Source: an uncultured Alphaproteobacteria bacterium (GTDB taxonomy: Bacteria > Pseudomonadota > Alphaproteobacteria > Rhizobiales > Ancalomicrobiaceae). From it: a stretch of 55,763 nucleotides of DNA. A program made the position numbers and the translations under genes. This document shows, in pieces, positions 33,244 through 40,601 of the stretch (its first letter is position 1; each line of letters opens with the position of its first letter). The DNA lies in the NCBI GenBank assembly GCA_937892955.1, contig CALBKH010000102.1:1-55763 (forward strand), given 5' to 3'. The notes under the pieces were generated by a model. It had not been told where the DNA came from. It made no database searches and saw nothing but the letters and a program-made list of their open reading frames with translations.

Positions 33244-33809
33244 TGGCGGGCGAGGGATCGCGCCAGATGGACGTCGCCCGGCTCCTGGAGCCGGGACCGT
33301 GCCTGACCCTCGACGAGATGGTCGGCCGAACCGACCATCCACGCCGCGCCGTCGCCGCCGCCTGCGCCGCCCTGGTGCGACGCGGCTGGGTCGACCGGCT
33401 GGAACAGGGATGTTTCACCCTATCGCCGGAGGGTCGGAGAGCGCTCGCGAGCGGAGAGACGATCACCAGTGGGCCGATCGGCCCCCTGACGGTCCGGGCG
33501 CGGCGGCCGAAGCGGCGCACCATCGCCGACAAGATGTGGACGGCGATCCGCATCGCCCGGAAGTTCGACCTCGGCCGGCTCGAAGAGATCGCCGGGGCGT
33601 CGATCGCCAATGCCCGTCGCTTCGTGGCGGCGCTCTCACGCGCCGGCTACCTCGCCGAGCTGCGCCGTCGACCGGGCGAAGCACCGACGTCGAACGGCTT
33701 CAAGCGCTGGGTGCTGATCGATGATCCCGGTCCGGCGACGCCGACGATCAAGGCCGACGGCCGGATCTGGGATCCCAACCGACGTGAGTTTCGAGGAGAA
33801 GCGAGATGA
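33240..33809 (+). CDS. Winged-helix phage protein
   Basis: A 189-residue protein with what look like two winged-helix units: residues 8-60 (CLTLDEMVGRTDHPRRAVAA, LVRRGWVDRLEQGCFTLSPE) and residues 85-150 (KMWTAIRIARKFDLGRLEEI, GASIANARRFVAALSRAGYL). Similar genes follow B in alphaproteobacterial transposable phages. It overlaps both B and the next gene by 4 bases. Target unknown. Confidence 0.75.
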   Translation: MMAGEGSRQMDVARLLEPGPCLTLDEMVGRTDHPRRAVAAACAALVRRGWVDRLEQGCFTLSPEGRRALASGETITSGPIGPLTVRARRPKRRTIADKMWTAIRIARKFDLGRLEEIAGASIANARRFVAALSRAGYLAELRRRPGEAPTSNGFKRWVLIDDPGPATPTIKADGRIWDPNRREFRGEAR

Positions 33810-34201
33810 ACCGCGGACCCGCCCCCGGCGGCGTGAAATTCGATCATGTGGCCAAGGCCCGCGCGGCCTGGGGAGATGATCTGCGCGACTTCGTGCAGGC
33901 GATCGCCGAGTCGGCTTCTCGGATCGGCCTGAAGGCGACCGGCCAGATCCTCGGCTACTCGCAGTCCGTGATCTCCCAGGTCATCTCCAACACCTATGCG
34001 AAGGGCAACCTCGACCGAGTCGAGCGGGCGGCGCGCGCCCACCTTCTCGGCGAGACGGTCCAATGCCCCGGCTACGCCCGGATCATCGGCGCCGACCGCT
34101 GCCGCGACCAGCAGAAGCGCCCGTTTTCATCGTCCAGCCCGATGGCGGCTCGGCTCCACGAGGCCTGCCGCACCTGCTCCAATCGCGAGGTGAAGTCATG
34201 A
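33806..34201 (+). CDS. Phage HTH regulator with C-terminal cysteine motif
   Basis: A 131-residue protein. Residues 40-75 (RIGLKATGQILGYSQSVISQ, VISNTYAKGNLDRVE) are Cro/XRE-like. The C-terminus has a conserved-looking pattern CPGYARIIGADRCRDQQKRPF with later CRTC, four cysteines that may bind zinc. Related proteins are frequent in Mu-like phages between B and DUF3164. Role probably regulatory. Confidence 0.75.
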   Translation: MNRGPAPGGVKFDHVAKARAAWGDDLRDFVQAIAESASRIGLKATGQILGYSQSVISQVISNTYAKGNLDRVERAARAHLLGETVQCPGYARIIGADRCRDQQKRPFSSSSPMAARLHEACRTCSNREVKS

Positions 34202-34599
34202 GTCCGACCACCCCCCGCCTGCTCCCATCCGCCGTGCTGCGCGAGATCCGCCGCATGCTCGAGGTGGAGATCGTCGCCCAGCCGGCGATCGGCACGATCG
34301 AGATCGCCCGCTCCGGAATTGTCCTCGCCATCGCGGCACTCGCCGACGTGGCGAGCGAGGTCGAGGTGCTGGAAGAGAGCCGCGACGTCGCCGATCGGCT
34401 GTGTCGCGAGCTGGCGATCGCCCGGGCCGAGATCGAGCGGCTCCAGCTGCAGCTCGTGGCCCGCGATCTCGTCGACGGGCCGAGAATGCGCGTCAGGGTG
34501 CCGCGGATCGGTCGTCCGTGTGAGATCGTCGACATCCGCAGCGCCCTGCCTGGGCAACAGGTCGGCCGGCAGATCGGGCCGGAAGGCGGTGCGGCATGA
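34198..34599 (+). CDS. Hypothetical early phage protein
   Basis: A 133-residue helical protein; ESRDVADRLCRELAIARAEI followed by ERLQLQL (about 60-90) is a likely coiled coil. The C-terminal part is basic. It overlaps both neighbours by 4 bases. Family not recognised. Confidence 0.65.
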   Translation: MSPTTPRLLPSAVLREIRRMLEVEIVAQPAIGTIEIARSGIVLAIAALADVASEVEVLEESRDVADRLCRELAIARAEIERLQLQLVARDLVDGPRMRVRVPRIGRPCEIVDIRSALPGQQVGRQIGPEGGAA

Positions 34600-34853
34600 C
34601 CGAACTCCCTGCCGACATCCTGATCACGGCGCTGGCCATTGCCGACGGCTCGTTCTCCTGCCTCGACGAAGTCGACGTTCAGGACATCGCCCGTGCGATC
34701 GCTGCCGAGCGCGAACGCTGTGCAGCCATTGCCGACGACTACGACCAAGCGCCCGGCGACGATACGCCGATGGGGCCGATCATGGTCGCGCAAGTCGCGA
34801 TCGCCGGCGAGATCTCGCGTCGGATCCGCCATCCGGAAGGGGGTGCGGCATGA
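34596..34853 (+). CDS. Hypothetical early phage protein
   Basis: An 85-residue acidic protein with a helical AIAAERERCAAIADDYDQ region. The stretch ending in IRHPEGGAA resembles the end of the preceding gene's product (IGPEGGAA), reflecting a repeated gene-junction sequence CCGGAAGGNGGTGCGGCATGA. Coupled to neighbours by ATGA overlaps. Function unknown. Confidence 0.65.
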   Translation: MTELPADILITALAIADGSFSCLDEVDVQDIARAIAAERERCAAIADDYDQAPGDDTPMGPIMVAQVAIAGEISRRIRHPEGGAA

Positions 34854-35485
34854 ACGTCTCGCTCCGCGCCGTCATCGCCGCCGTCGAAGGCTACTGCGAG
34901 CTCGTCCCCGGCGCGCTCCAGGTCCCGACGCGCCCTCGCCACGTCGCCGATGCCCGCCATCTGGCGCAGGCGCTCTCCCGTCGGCTGACCTCGGCCACCG
35001 ACAGTCAGATCGGCCGCGCCCTCGGCGGTCTCGATCACCGGGCGGTCGCCTATGGCGCCGAGAAGATCGAGCGGCTGTTGCCGAGCGAGCCGGGCCTGCG
35101 CGAGGCGGTCGACGTCATCACGGCGACGGTCACCAGCGTGGTCGAGCGCGATCTCCTGGCACCCACCATCGGCGCCGATCGCGACGTGCTCGAGGTCGCG
35201 CTCGCCGTCGCAGCGGGACGCATGCGCCCGACCGACATCGCCACCGCCGACATCGTCGCCATGGCGTGCTGCCTCGTCGGCCACGTCCGGGCGCTCGAAG
35301 CCGCCGACGAGGCAGCGGCGCGCGAGGCGGGCGGCGCCCTGATCGAGGCGGTCGGCGCCCTGGTCGCGGCTCGCGACACCCTTGCGAAAGCCGAACATAC
35401 GCGCGGCGAGCGCGGCGCCCGCGATGCATTCGAGGCGACCTGGGATCGCCTCGCCCGTCTCCACAGCTCATTGAAGGACGCTTGA
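34850..35485 (+). CDS. DnaA domain IV-like HTH protein
   Basis: A 211-residue protein. Residues 27-75 closely resemble DNA-binding domain IV of the replication initiator DnaA: RPRHVADARHLAQALSRRLT, then a D-x-x-IGRALGGLDHRAVAYGAEKI pattern that corresponds to the DnaA signature GGRDHTTVxxAxxKI. The AAA+ domain of DnaA is absent, and the remainder (80-211) is a helical domain with no family I can name. It could bind DnaA boxes on the host or phage genome. It overlaps its upstream neighbour by 4 bases. Confidence 0.75.
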   Translation: MNVSLRAVIAAVEGYCELVPGALQVPTRPRHVADARHLAQALSRRLTSATDSQIGRALGGLDHRAVAYGAEKIERLLPSEPGLREAVDVITATVTSVVERDLLAPTIGADRDVLEVALAVAAGRMRPTDIATADIVAMACCLVGHVRALEAADEAAAREAGGALIEAVGALVAARDTLAKAEHTRGERGARDAFEATWDRLARLHSSLKDA

Positions 35486-35486
35486 A

Positions 35487-36128
35487 ATGACCGACCAGCA
35501 CATCCCCGAGGGTGCCCAGGAACTCAACGGCGTCGCCTACATGACCGACCCCAAGGGCGCGCTCGTGCCGATCTCCGCGATCAAGGTGCAGGACCTGCTG
35601 ATGGACGAGACCGTCCGCAAGCTGATCGGTGACGCCCGCCTCCTCGCCGGCCGGCTCGCGGCCTTCAAGGCCGAGTGCTTCTCCGAGTTGCGGGCGTTCA
35701 ACGAGCTGCTCGATCAGGAGTACGACGCCAAGCGCGGCGGGCCGAAGGGCAACGTCACCTTCACCAGCTTCGACGGCCTGCTGAAGATCACCGTCCAGGT
35801 CGCCGACAACATCGTCTTCGGGCCGGAGCTTCAGGTCGCGAAGAAGATCATCGACGAGTGCCTCCTCGAATGGTCGGCCGACGGCCGCGACGAGATCCGC
35901 GCCATCGTCATGCGCGCCTTCAACGTCGATCGGGAGGGGCAGATCAACCGCGCCGAGCTGTTCGGTCTCCTCCGGCTCGAGATCACCGACCCGCGCTGGC
36001 AGCGGGCGATGCAGGCGATCCGCGACAGCATGCGCATCGCCGGAACCAAGGAATACGTGCGGTTCCACACCAAGGCTTCTCCCGAGGCCGAGTGGAAGCC
36101 GGTCTCCCTCGACATCGCCGCGCTGTGA
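35487..36128 (+). CDS. DUF3164 family phage protein
   Basis: A 213-residue protein of a family found almost only in Mu-like phages. Recognisable parts: YMTDPKGALVPISAIKVQDL near the N-terminus, FTSFDGLLKITVQVADNIVF in the middle, and ITDPRWQRAMQAIRDSMRIA near the C-terminus. The family function is unknown; the gene is early and conserved in order after A and B. Confidence 0.9.
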   Translation: MTDQHIPEGAQELNGVAYMTDPKGALVPISAIKVQDLLMDETVRKLIGDARLLAGRLAAFKAECFSELRAFNELLDQEYDAKRGGPKGNVTFTSFDGLLKITVQVADNIVFGPELQVAKKIIDECLLEWSADGRDEIRAIVMRAFNVDREGQINRAELFGLLRLEITDPRWQRAMQAIRDSMRIAGTKEYVRFHTKASPEAEWKPVSLDIAAL

Positions 36129-36139
36129 TGGAGGGGACC

Positions 36140-36421
36140 ATGACCCACACCTACGCCTATTGCTTTCAGAGCGGCGAGATCGAGTTCGGGCCGAGGGTGC
36201 CGAACGGTGCTCTGCCGATCGTCGACGGCCCGGACGCCGACGTCCACCGCGTCGTCACCGCCAATGCCCGCCTCGCCTACGACAACGAGACGTGGCTCGT
36301 CCCCGGCATCCCCGAGGGCGAGGGCGAGGGCGACGAGAAGCTCGACGCGCTCTTCGCCTTCCGCGACCGCGTCTTCCGTTCGCTCGATGCCCTCTACGCC
36401 GAGGAGGGAGCCGATGGCTGA
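36140..36421 (+). CDS. Hypothetical early phage protein
   Basis: A 93-residue acidic protein (HTYAYCFQSGEIEFGPRVPN at the start; FRDRVFRSLDALY at the end). ATG 36140 is preferred to 36128 because GAGGGG sits 5 bases upstream. It has the look of a small compact fold but no family I can name. It overlaps the next gene by 8 bases. Confidence 0.6.
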   Translation: MTHTYAYCFQSGEIEFGPRVPNGALPIVDGPDADVHRVVTANARLAYDNETWLVPGIPEGEGEGDEKLDALFAFRDRVFRSLDALYAEEGADG

Positions 36422-36650
36422 CCCCGTCCGCCTCGCCCATACCGCCTACGCTCTCGTCGACGGCGATCGCCGGCCGGAGCCGGGCGACGTGATCACCGTC
36501 GCCCTGCGCGGCGCGGTGGCGATCGAGATCGTCGCGACGGTCGCCGCCTTCGAGACCGCCGACGACGGCGAGGAGGCGATCTTCGTCGACGACACGGGCG
36601 GCCGCTGGGCGCTATCGGTCGCCGCCGACCGCGAAAGGAGCGCCGCATGA
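36414..36650 (+). CDS. Hypothetical early phage protein
   Basis: A 78-residue protein, mostly beta-strand in character (DVITVALRGAVAIEIVATVA, EAIFVDDTGGRWALSV). Overlaps at both ends with coupled neighbours. Not recognised. Confidence 0.6.
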   Translation: MADPVRLAHTAYALVDGDRRPEPGDVITVALRGAVAIEIVATVAAFETADDGEEAIFVDDTGGRWALSVAADRERSAA

Positions 36651-36988
36651 GCGTCTTCCCGCCCACCGCGACCGACTTGGTGCCGGCTCTCACCGAGGCG
36701 CTCGACGCCGGACACGGCGTCGTCATGGTGCTGATCGAGTTCGACGGCGACGGCGACGGCGACGTCGCCGAGCGGCTCGCGCTGCGCACCACGCCGGTGT
36801 CGACACTGGCGTTGCACCAGATCGCGACCTTCCTGCTGGAGCAGACCATCGTGCGGGCCCGCGGCCTCGCCGATGGCTCGGGCGGGCGCGCCTTGCCTCA
36901 TCTCGACGATGCCCTTCGATCTCTCCAGGCGGCCTTTGCCGCCCTGGACGATGCGCAGCCGGCTCCCCCGACCATCGGCCGAGCCTGA
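36647..36988 (+). CDS. Hypothetical early phage protein
   Basis: A 113-residue protein with a central acidic run (FDGDGDGDVAERL) and helical flanks. It ends 29 bases before the HTH regulator and overlaps its upstream neighbour by 4 bases. Not recognised. Confidence 0.6.
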   Translation: MSVFPPTATDLVPALTEALDAGHGVVMVLIEFDGDGDGDVAERLALRTTPVSTLALHQIATFLLEQTIVRARGLADGSGGRALPHLDDALRSLQAAFAALDDAQPAPPTIGRA

Positions 36989-37017
36989 ATTCCACCCACC
37001 CCATGAGGAGTACCACC

Positions 37018-37458
37018 ATGGCCTCGCAGAAATCCCCAAACCCGATCGACGTCCACGTCGGATCCCGCGTCCGTCTGCGCCGCATGATGCTCGGCATGAG
37101 CCAGGACAAGCTCGGCGAGCACCTGGGCATCACGTTCCAGCAGATCCAGAAATACGAGAAGGGCACCAACCGGATCGGCGCCAGCCGGATGCAGGCGATC
37201 GCCCGGGTGTTGAAGGTGCCGGTCGCCTTCTTCTTCGAAGACGCGCCGGGCGTGACGCCGATCGCCGGCGACCAGGGCTTCGACCCGACCGCGACGTCCG
37301 TCCTCGTCGACTTCCTGTCGACGTCCGAGGGCGTGCGGCTCAACCGCGCCTTCATCCGCATCGCCGACCCGAAGCTGCGCCGCAAGGTGGTGGAGCTGGT
37401 GGCCGCGCTCGCCGGTGACGACGAGGACGAGGCGGAGCTGCGCCAAGCGGCCGAGTGA
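37018..37458 (+). CDS. XRE-family HTH regulator
   Basis: A 146-residue regulator with the alphaproteobacterial XRE layout: VGSRVRLRRMMLGMSQDKLG, then ITFQQIQKYEKGTNRIGASR, then a C-terminal helical segment. This type is very close in style to host-encoded regulators of Hyphomicrobiales. ATG 37018 has GAGGAG 7 bases upstream. It is followed at once by an intrinsic terminator, so it may end the early transcript. Confidence 0.88.
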   Translation: MASQKSPNPIDVHVGSRVRLRRMMLGMSQDKLGEHLGITFQQIQKYEKGTNRIGASRMQAIARVLKVPVAFFFEDAPGVTPIAGDQGFDPTATSVLVDFLSTSEGVRLNRAFIRIADPKLRRKVVELVAALAGDDEDEAELRQAAE

Positions 37459-37468
37459 CCAGACGGCG

Positions 37469-37497
37469 CGCCGGCCCGTGCGGCCGGCGGCCTTTTT
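37469..37497 (+). terminator. Intrinsic terminator inside the phage early region
   Basis: CGCCGGCC and GGCCGGCG pair over 8 bp around CGTGC and are followed by GCCTTTTT. It lies 10 bases past the XRE gene. Genes downstream up to gemA would need read-through or another promoter. Confidence 0.8.
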
Positions 37498-37512
37498 CCG
37501 AGGGAGGTGAAA

Positions 37513-37584
37513 ATGGCCATCGAAGCGTTGACCGCGGACGAATTCCTGCCCCCGACCGACCATCTCGAGCGGAGGGTCGGCTGA
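37513..37584 (+). CDS. 23-codon leader ORF before the ASCH gene
   Basis: A tiny frame (MAIEALTADEFLPPTDHLER then RVG) with a very strong GGGAGGTGAAA site, whose TGA overlaps the ATG of the ASCH gene. It is either a regulatory leader peptide or the remnant of a shortened gene. Evidence is only the ribosome site and the coupling. Confidence 0.4.
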   Translation: MAIEALTADEFLPPTDHLERRVG

Positions 37585-38033
37585 TGGTCGCCTATTCGTT
37601 CAACCCGCGCTTCGAGGCCCCGATCCTCTCGGGAGCGAAGTCCGGCACGATCCGCGCGATCGGTCGCCGCCGCCATGCTCGCCCCGGTGAGACGCTCCAA
37701 CTCTACGTCGGCCAGCGGACGCAGCACTGCCGGCTGCTGGGCAAGGCTTTCTGTAGCTCGGTCGATCCGATCCGGATCACCGTCATACATTGGCTGGGTC
37801 AGCCATCCCTCCGCACCGTGTATTTCGGCCGACAGGGGGAGATCTTCTCCCACTCCATCGGTGGGCGCATCGCCCTCGACGACTTTGCACGTGGCGATGG
37901 TTTCACGGACAGCGCGGAGATGGCTCGGTTCTGGTGGACGACCCACCGGGAGCTGATCGTCGACAGCGAGATCCTGTTCGACGGCGTGTGGGTCCGCTGG
38001 GCGCCGCTCGGAGGCCGTCATGCGGTGGATTGA
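37584..38033 (+). CDS. ASCH-domain phage protein
   Basis: A 149-residue protein whose first 55 residues match the ASCH (PUA-like, RNA-binding) domain: YSFNPRFEAPILSGAKSGTI, RAIGRRRHARPGETLQLYVG, then QRTQHCRLLG. The C-terminal half (FARGDGFTDSAEMARFWW) is the usual second part of phage ASCH proteins. ASCH proteins are thought to bind RNA or modified nucleosides; the phage role is unknown. GGAGGG precedes the ATG inside the leader ORF. Confidence 0.85.
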   Translation: MVAYSFNPRFEAPILSGAKSGTIRAIGRRRHARPGETLQLYVGQRTQHCRLLGKAFCSSVDPIRITVIHWLGQPSLRTVYFGRQGEIFSHSIGGRIALDDFARGDGFTDSAEMARFWWTTHRELIVDSEILFDGVWVRWAPLGGRHAVD

Positions 38034-38238
38034 GCGCTCCCTCCCGCCCGAGCCGGACGACCCGCCTCCGGCGCCGCGGCCTCCGCCGCCCGAGATCGAG
38101 CGCCTCGCCGCCGAGCGGGCGGCGCTCCTCCGGCAGATCCGCCCCCGACTGCGCACCCGTCGCCAGATGCGCATTCGCGAGCGGATCGCCGGCCTCACCC
38201 GGCAGATCCTCACCCTGACCACCGGAGGTGACGCATGA
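38020..38238 (+). CDS. Hypothetical proline-rich small phage protein
   Basis: A 72-residue protein with a proline-rich start (PPPAPRPPPPEIERL) and a strongly basic helical end (RPRLRTRRQMRIRERIAG). It overlaps the ASCH gene by 14 bases and the next gene by 4. Not recognised. Confidence 0.55.
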   Translation: MRWIERSLPPEPDDPPPAPRPPPPEIERLAAERAALLRQIRPRLRTRRQMRIRERIAGLTRQILTLTTGGDA

Positions 38239-38438
38239 CGATCTTCTCGCCGAACACTCCGCCGCCGGCCGACGGTCAGCGCGCCGTCCACATGCCACGC
38301 TGCGCCATGTGCTGCGGCTGGGACGGTGGCGACGACGATCTCGGCGTCTGCCTTTTCCGCGATCGAGAGACCCGGCGCGACGCCGTCGCCTGCCCGGATT
38401 TCGCGCTCATGCTTCGAACCTTCGGGAATGTCCGATGA
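38235..38438 (+). CDS. Cysteine-containing small phage protein
   Basis: A 67-residue protein with CAMCCGWDGGDDDLGVC and a later ACPDF, five cysteines in all that suggest a metal site. It overlaps gemA by 4 bases. Family not recognised. Confidence 0.6.
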   Translation: MTIFSPNTPPPADGQRAVHMPRCAMCCGWDGGDDDLGVCLFRDRETRRDAVACPDFALMLRTFGNVR

Positions 38439-38842
38439 CCCGCGCCCTCCTCGCCAAGGTCCACATCGCCAAGAAGGACCTCGCCCTCTCCGACGAGAAC
38501 TACCGGGCGATCCTCGTCCGGATCACCGGGCGCGAGTCCTCGGCCGATTGCTCCGAGCCCCAGCTCGTCGCGCTGCTCGCCGAGTTCCGGCGGCTCGGCT
38601 GGAAACCGAAGCCGGGCAAGGGCGGCTCGGGCTTCGACAAGCCGCACGTCCGGAAGATCTACGCGCTGTGGCGGGAGGCCGGCGTCGTCGGGGCGATCGA
38701 CAACGCTTCGAAGGAGGCTCTCAGGGCCTTCGTCGCGCGCCAGACCGGCAAGGACGCGCCGGAATTCTGCTCGCCATCCGAGGCGAACAAGGTCTCCGAA
38801 GGGCTCAAGGCGATGATCCGGCGAGCGGAGGCGAGACGATGA
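38435..38842 (+). CDS. gemA: Phage regulatory protein GemA
   Basis: A 135-residue homologue of Mu gp16 (GemA). The family pattern is clear: LLAKVHIAKKDLALSDENYR, ILVRITGRESSADCSEPQLV, FDKPHVRKIYALWREAG. GemA of Mu alters host gene expression and DNA supercoiling. It is located just before the middle region, as in Mu. A GNRA hairpin follows. Confidence 0.92.
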   Translation: MTRALLAKVHIAKKDLALSDENYRAILVRITGRESSADCSEPQLVALLAEFRRLGWKPKPGKGGSGFDKPHVRKIYALWREAGVVGAIDNASKEALRAFVARQTGKDAPEFCSPSEANKVSEGLKAMIRRAEARR

Positions 38843-38865
38843 GCGCCGTTCGCCATAGAATTGCT

Positions 38866-38881
38866 CCCCGCGAGAGCGGGG
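38866..38881 (+). terminator. GAGA-tetraloop hairpin after gemA
   Basis: CCCCGC-GAGA-GCGGGG is a compact 6-bp GC hairpin with a GNRA loop, 23 bases past gemA and 9 bases before the next ATG. It lacks a T-run, so it may slow transcription or limit translation of the next gene. Confidence 0.4.
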
Positions 38882-38890
38882 GGGCGCGTC

Positions 38891-39544
38891 ATGGACGCCT
38901 ACGTCGAGGGAATGCGGTCGATGCTGGAAACGGCATGGGATCGGGTGGCATCGGAGATTTCCGGCGCGGAGGAGACATTGGCGATCGCCCGAAGGCCGTG
39001 GATCGACGCCTTCGCCGAGGGGCGCGAGACGCGGCGCATCGAGCGGACATTGAGGGACAACTTGTTGCGCAGCCACTGGGATTGGCCGTGGCATCGCGAG
39101 TGGTTCGATCGATTTTCCGCCATGCGGGCTTGGCCGTGCCAATGGGGCTCGACGTCGAGGGCGGTCTATCGCCTCGAACGAGACTTCCCCGAGGCCGAGA
39201 CCTCTCGCGAGCGCGAGGATCTGCGGCGCGCCGAAATCCAGGAGATCGAGGAGAATGCCATCCGTCTCCTGACCCAGACCATCTTCAAATTCGCTTTCAC
39301 GGAGCGCGATCGGCAACAGCGAGACGACGCGAGATTTCTGTCGTACCTGCGCCGAATGGGCGGGTCTTTCGAGCTCCGGAGCGACGAGCCGGCTGCGATC
39401 GCCGAGTTGTTCGTGGATCCGCATCGAGATGCATTCGCAGCGCTCTACCCGTCGCTCGAAGCTCCGATGCCACCGTTCTTTCCCGGAGACTCGACGGACA
39501 TCCGATTCATTCCGCGAAAGCTGAGGTCCGCGCCTCCATCTTGA
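38891..39544 (+). CDS. Unrecognised gene between gemA and the middle region
   Basis: A 217-residue protein with mainly charged helices; SREREDLRRAEIQEIEENAI then RLLTQTIFKF is a likely coiled coil. The C-terminus is proline-rich and basic. Its base and codon use is visibly less GC-biased than that of its neighbours, and it is not coupled to gemA. No family is recognised. It sits at a site where transposable phages often carry accessory genes. GGGGGGG upstream serves as a weak ribosome site. Confidence 0.6.
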   Translation: MDAYVEGMRSMLETAWDRVASEISGAEETLAIARRPWIDAFAEGRETRRIERTLRDNLLRSHWDWPWHREWFDRFSAMRAWPCQWGSTSRAVYRLERDFPEAETSREREDLRRAEIQEIEENAIRLLTQTIFKFAFTERDRQQRDDARFLSYLRRMGGSFELRSDEPAAIAELFVDPHRDAFAALYPSLEAPMPPFFPGDSTDIRFIPRKLRSAPPS

Positions 39545-39596
39545 TCTTCCCGGCAAATCGGCCCATCGTGACCGTGCTTCGCAAAAAAGGCGAAGT

Positions 39597-39752
39597 CGGG
39601 TTTGGCGACCCGTCTGTCACAGGCGCCCGACGCGCCGTGCTCTCCACGAGCGCGTTTTTCTATGGTCGGGCGCAATGGGAGACCTTCGGGTCTGCCGTGT
39701 ACCTGTGCACGGTTCGCCAACCCGTTGTTGCCCGGCCACCCCGTTTGGCGAC
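39597..39752 (+). promoter_or_regulatory. Three-copy GTTTGGCGAC motif in the middle promoter region
   Basis: GTTTGGCGAC occurs at 39600-39609 within GGGTTTGGCGACCC and at 39743-39752 within CCGTTTGGCGACGG. A related inverted copy, GGTTCGCCAAC, is at 39711-39721. All lie in the 237-base gap before the Rha-like gene. The short arms make the outer two copies palindromic. This is probably the control region of the middle transcript. Confidence 0.5.
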
Positions 39753-39781
39753 GGACACCGGGCGTACCACAGGAGAGACCC

Positions 39782-40372
39782 ATGACGACGTTGCTGACGT
39801 CGCGCGATCTCGTCGATCTGAACGACGGCGAGCTGCGCATTCCCGATCTCGTGCTGGCCGACCGGCTCGGCATGGCCGATCCGCACGATATTCGGCGCTT
39901 GATCCGCGCGAACCTCGCCGAGATCGAGAGCTTTGGACCGGTTTCCGGGCGGCGCCCGGAAACCTCCCCGAAGGGCGGTCGGCCCGGTACGGAATACCTC
40001 CTCACCGAGCCGCAGGCGATCTGCGTGGCGACCTTGTCGCGTGCGCCGCGGGCGGCGGACGTGCGAGCGGCGCTGATCGCCCTCTACATGGAGGTGCGCC
40101 ACGGCGAGGCGTCGATCGCCGGCCGGCGGACTTCGATCGAGGTGTCGACCGACGAGTACATCGACCTGCTGCGCTCCAAGATCGCTCTGCTCGAGGGCTG
40201 GTCGCGGCCGAAGCCGAAACGGGTGGCCAATCGACCGCTCACCGAGGAGGAGAAGGCGGAGATCGTGCGGCTCGACGCCCAGGGCCTCACCAACGTCGAG
40301 ATCGGCCGGCGGACGGGACGGGCGACGTCCACCGTCAGCATGATCCGCAACGCGGCACGCCGCCATGGATGA
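39782..40372 (+). CDS. Rha-like phage regulatory protein with C-terminal HTH
   Basis: A 196-residue protein. Residues 1-105 resemble the phage Rha/antirepressor family (IPDLVLADRLGMADPHDIRR, LTEPQAICVATLSRAPRAAD, VRAALIALYMEVRHGE). Residues 150-196 are a separate HTH of the resolvase/HTH_38 kind (LTEEEKAEIVRLDAQGLTNV, EIGRRTGRATSTVSMIRN). AGGAGAGACC precedes the ATG. It opens the middle operon and likely regulates it or counteracts the repressor. Confidence 0.78.
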   Translation: MTTLLTSRDLVDLNDGELRIPDLVLADRLGMADPHDIRRLIRANLAEIESFGPVSGRRPETSPKGGRPGTEYLLTEPQAICVATLSRAPRAADVRAALIALYMEVRHGEASIAGRRTSIEVSTDEYIDLLRSKIALLEGWSRPKPKRVANRPLTEEEKAEIVRLDAQGLTNVEIGRRTGRATSTVSMIRNAARRHG

Positions 40373-40565
40373 GCGCCCGATCGACCGCTTGGAGACGGCG
40401 GCTTCGGCCCTCGGCGCCGTCTGCGATCTGCTCTGCGCCGCAGGGCGGAACAATCTCAACGAGGTCTCGGCCGACCGGCTCGGAACCCTGCTCGATCTCC
40501 TGCGCCACGAGATCGAGGCGAGCACCGCCGCGCTCTTCGCCGAAGGCCGCTCGTCCGCGGCCTGA
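40365..40565 (+). CDS. Hypothetical small phage protein
   Basis: A 66-residue helical protein (IDRLETAASALGAVCDLLCA, RLGTLLDLLRHEIEAS). It overlaps the Rha-like gene by 8 bases. Similar short helical proteins are frequent in Mu-like phages of Alphaproteobacteria. Function unknown. Confidence 0.65.
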   Translation: MDERPIDRLETAASALGAVCDLLCAAGRNNLNEVSADRLGTLLDLLRHEIEASTAALFAEGRSSAA

Positions 40566-40574
40566 CGATCCTGT

Positions 40575-40600
40575 CCCGGCCCTCTTTCGGGAGGGCCGGG
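40575..40600 (+). promoter_or_regulatory. Hairpin that covers a ribosome binding site
   Basis: CCCGGCCCTC and GAGGGCCGGG pair perfectly over 10 bp around TTTCGG, and the right arm contains the GGAGGG site of the gene starting at 40602. If folded in mRNA it would block translation initiation; it could also stop transcription. Confidence 0.5.
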
Positions 40601-40601
40601 C

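Noticed and set aside
34850..35485. Annotation as replication initiator DnaA
   Set aside because: Only the DNA-binding domain IV pattern is present; the AAA+ ATPase and domain I are missing.
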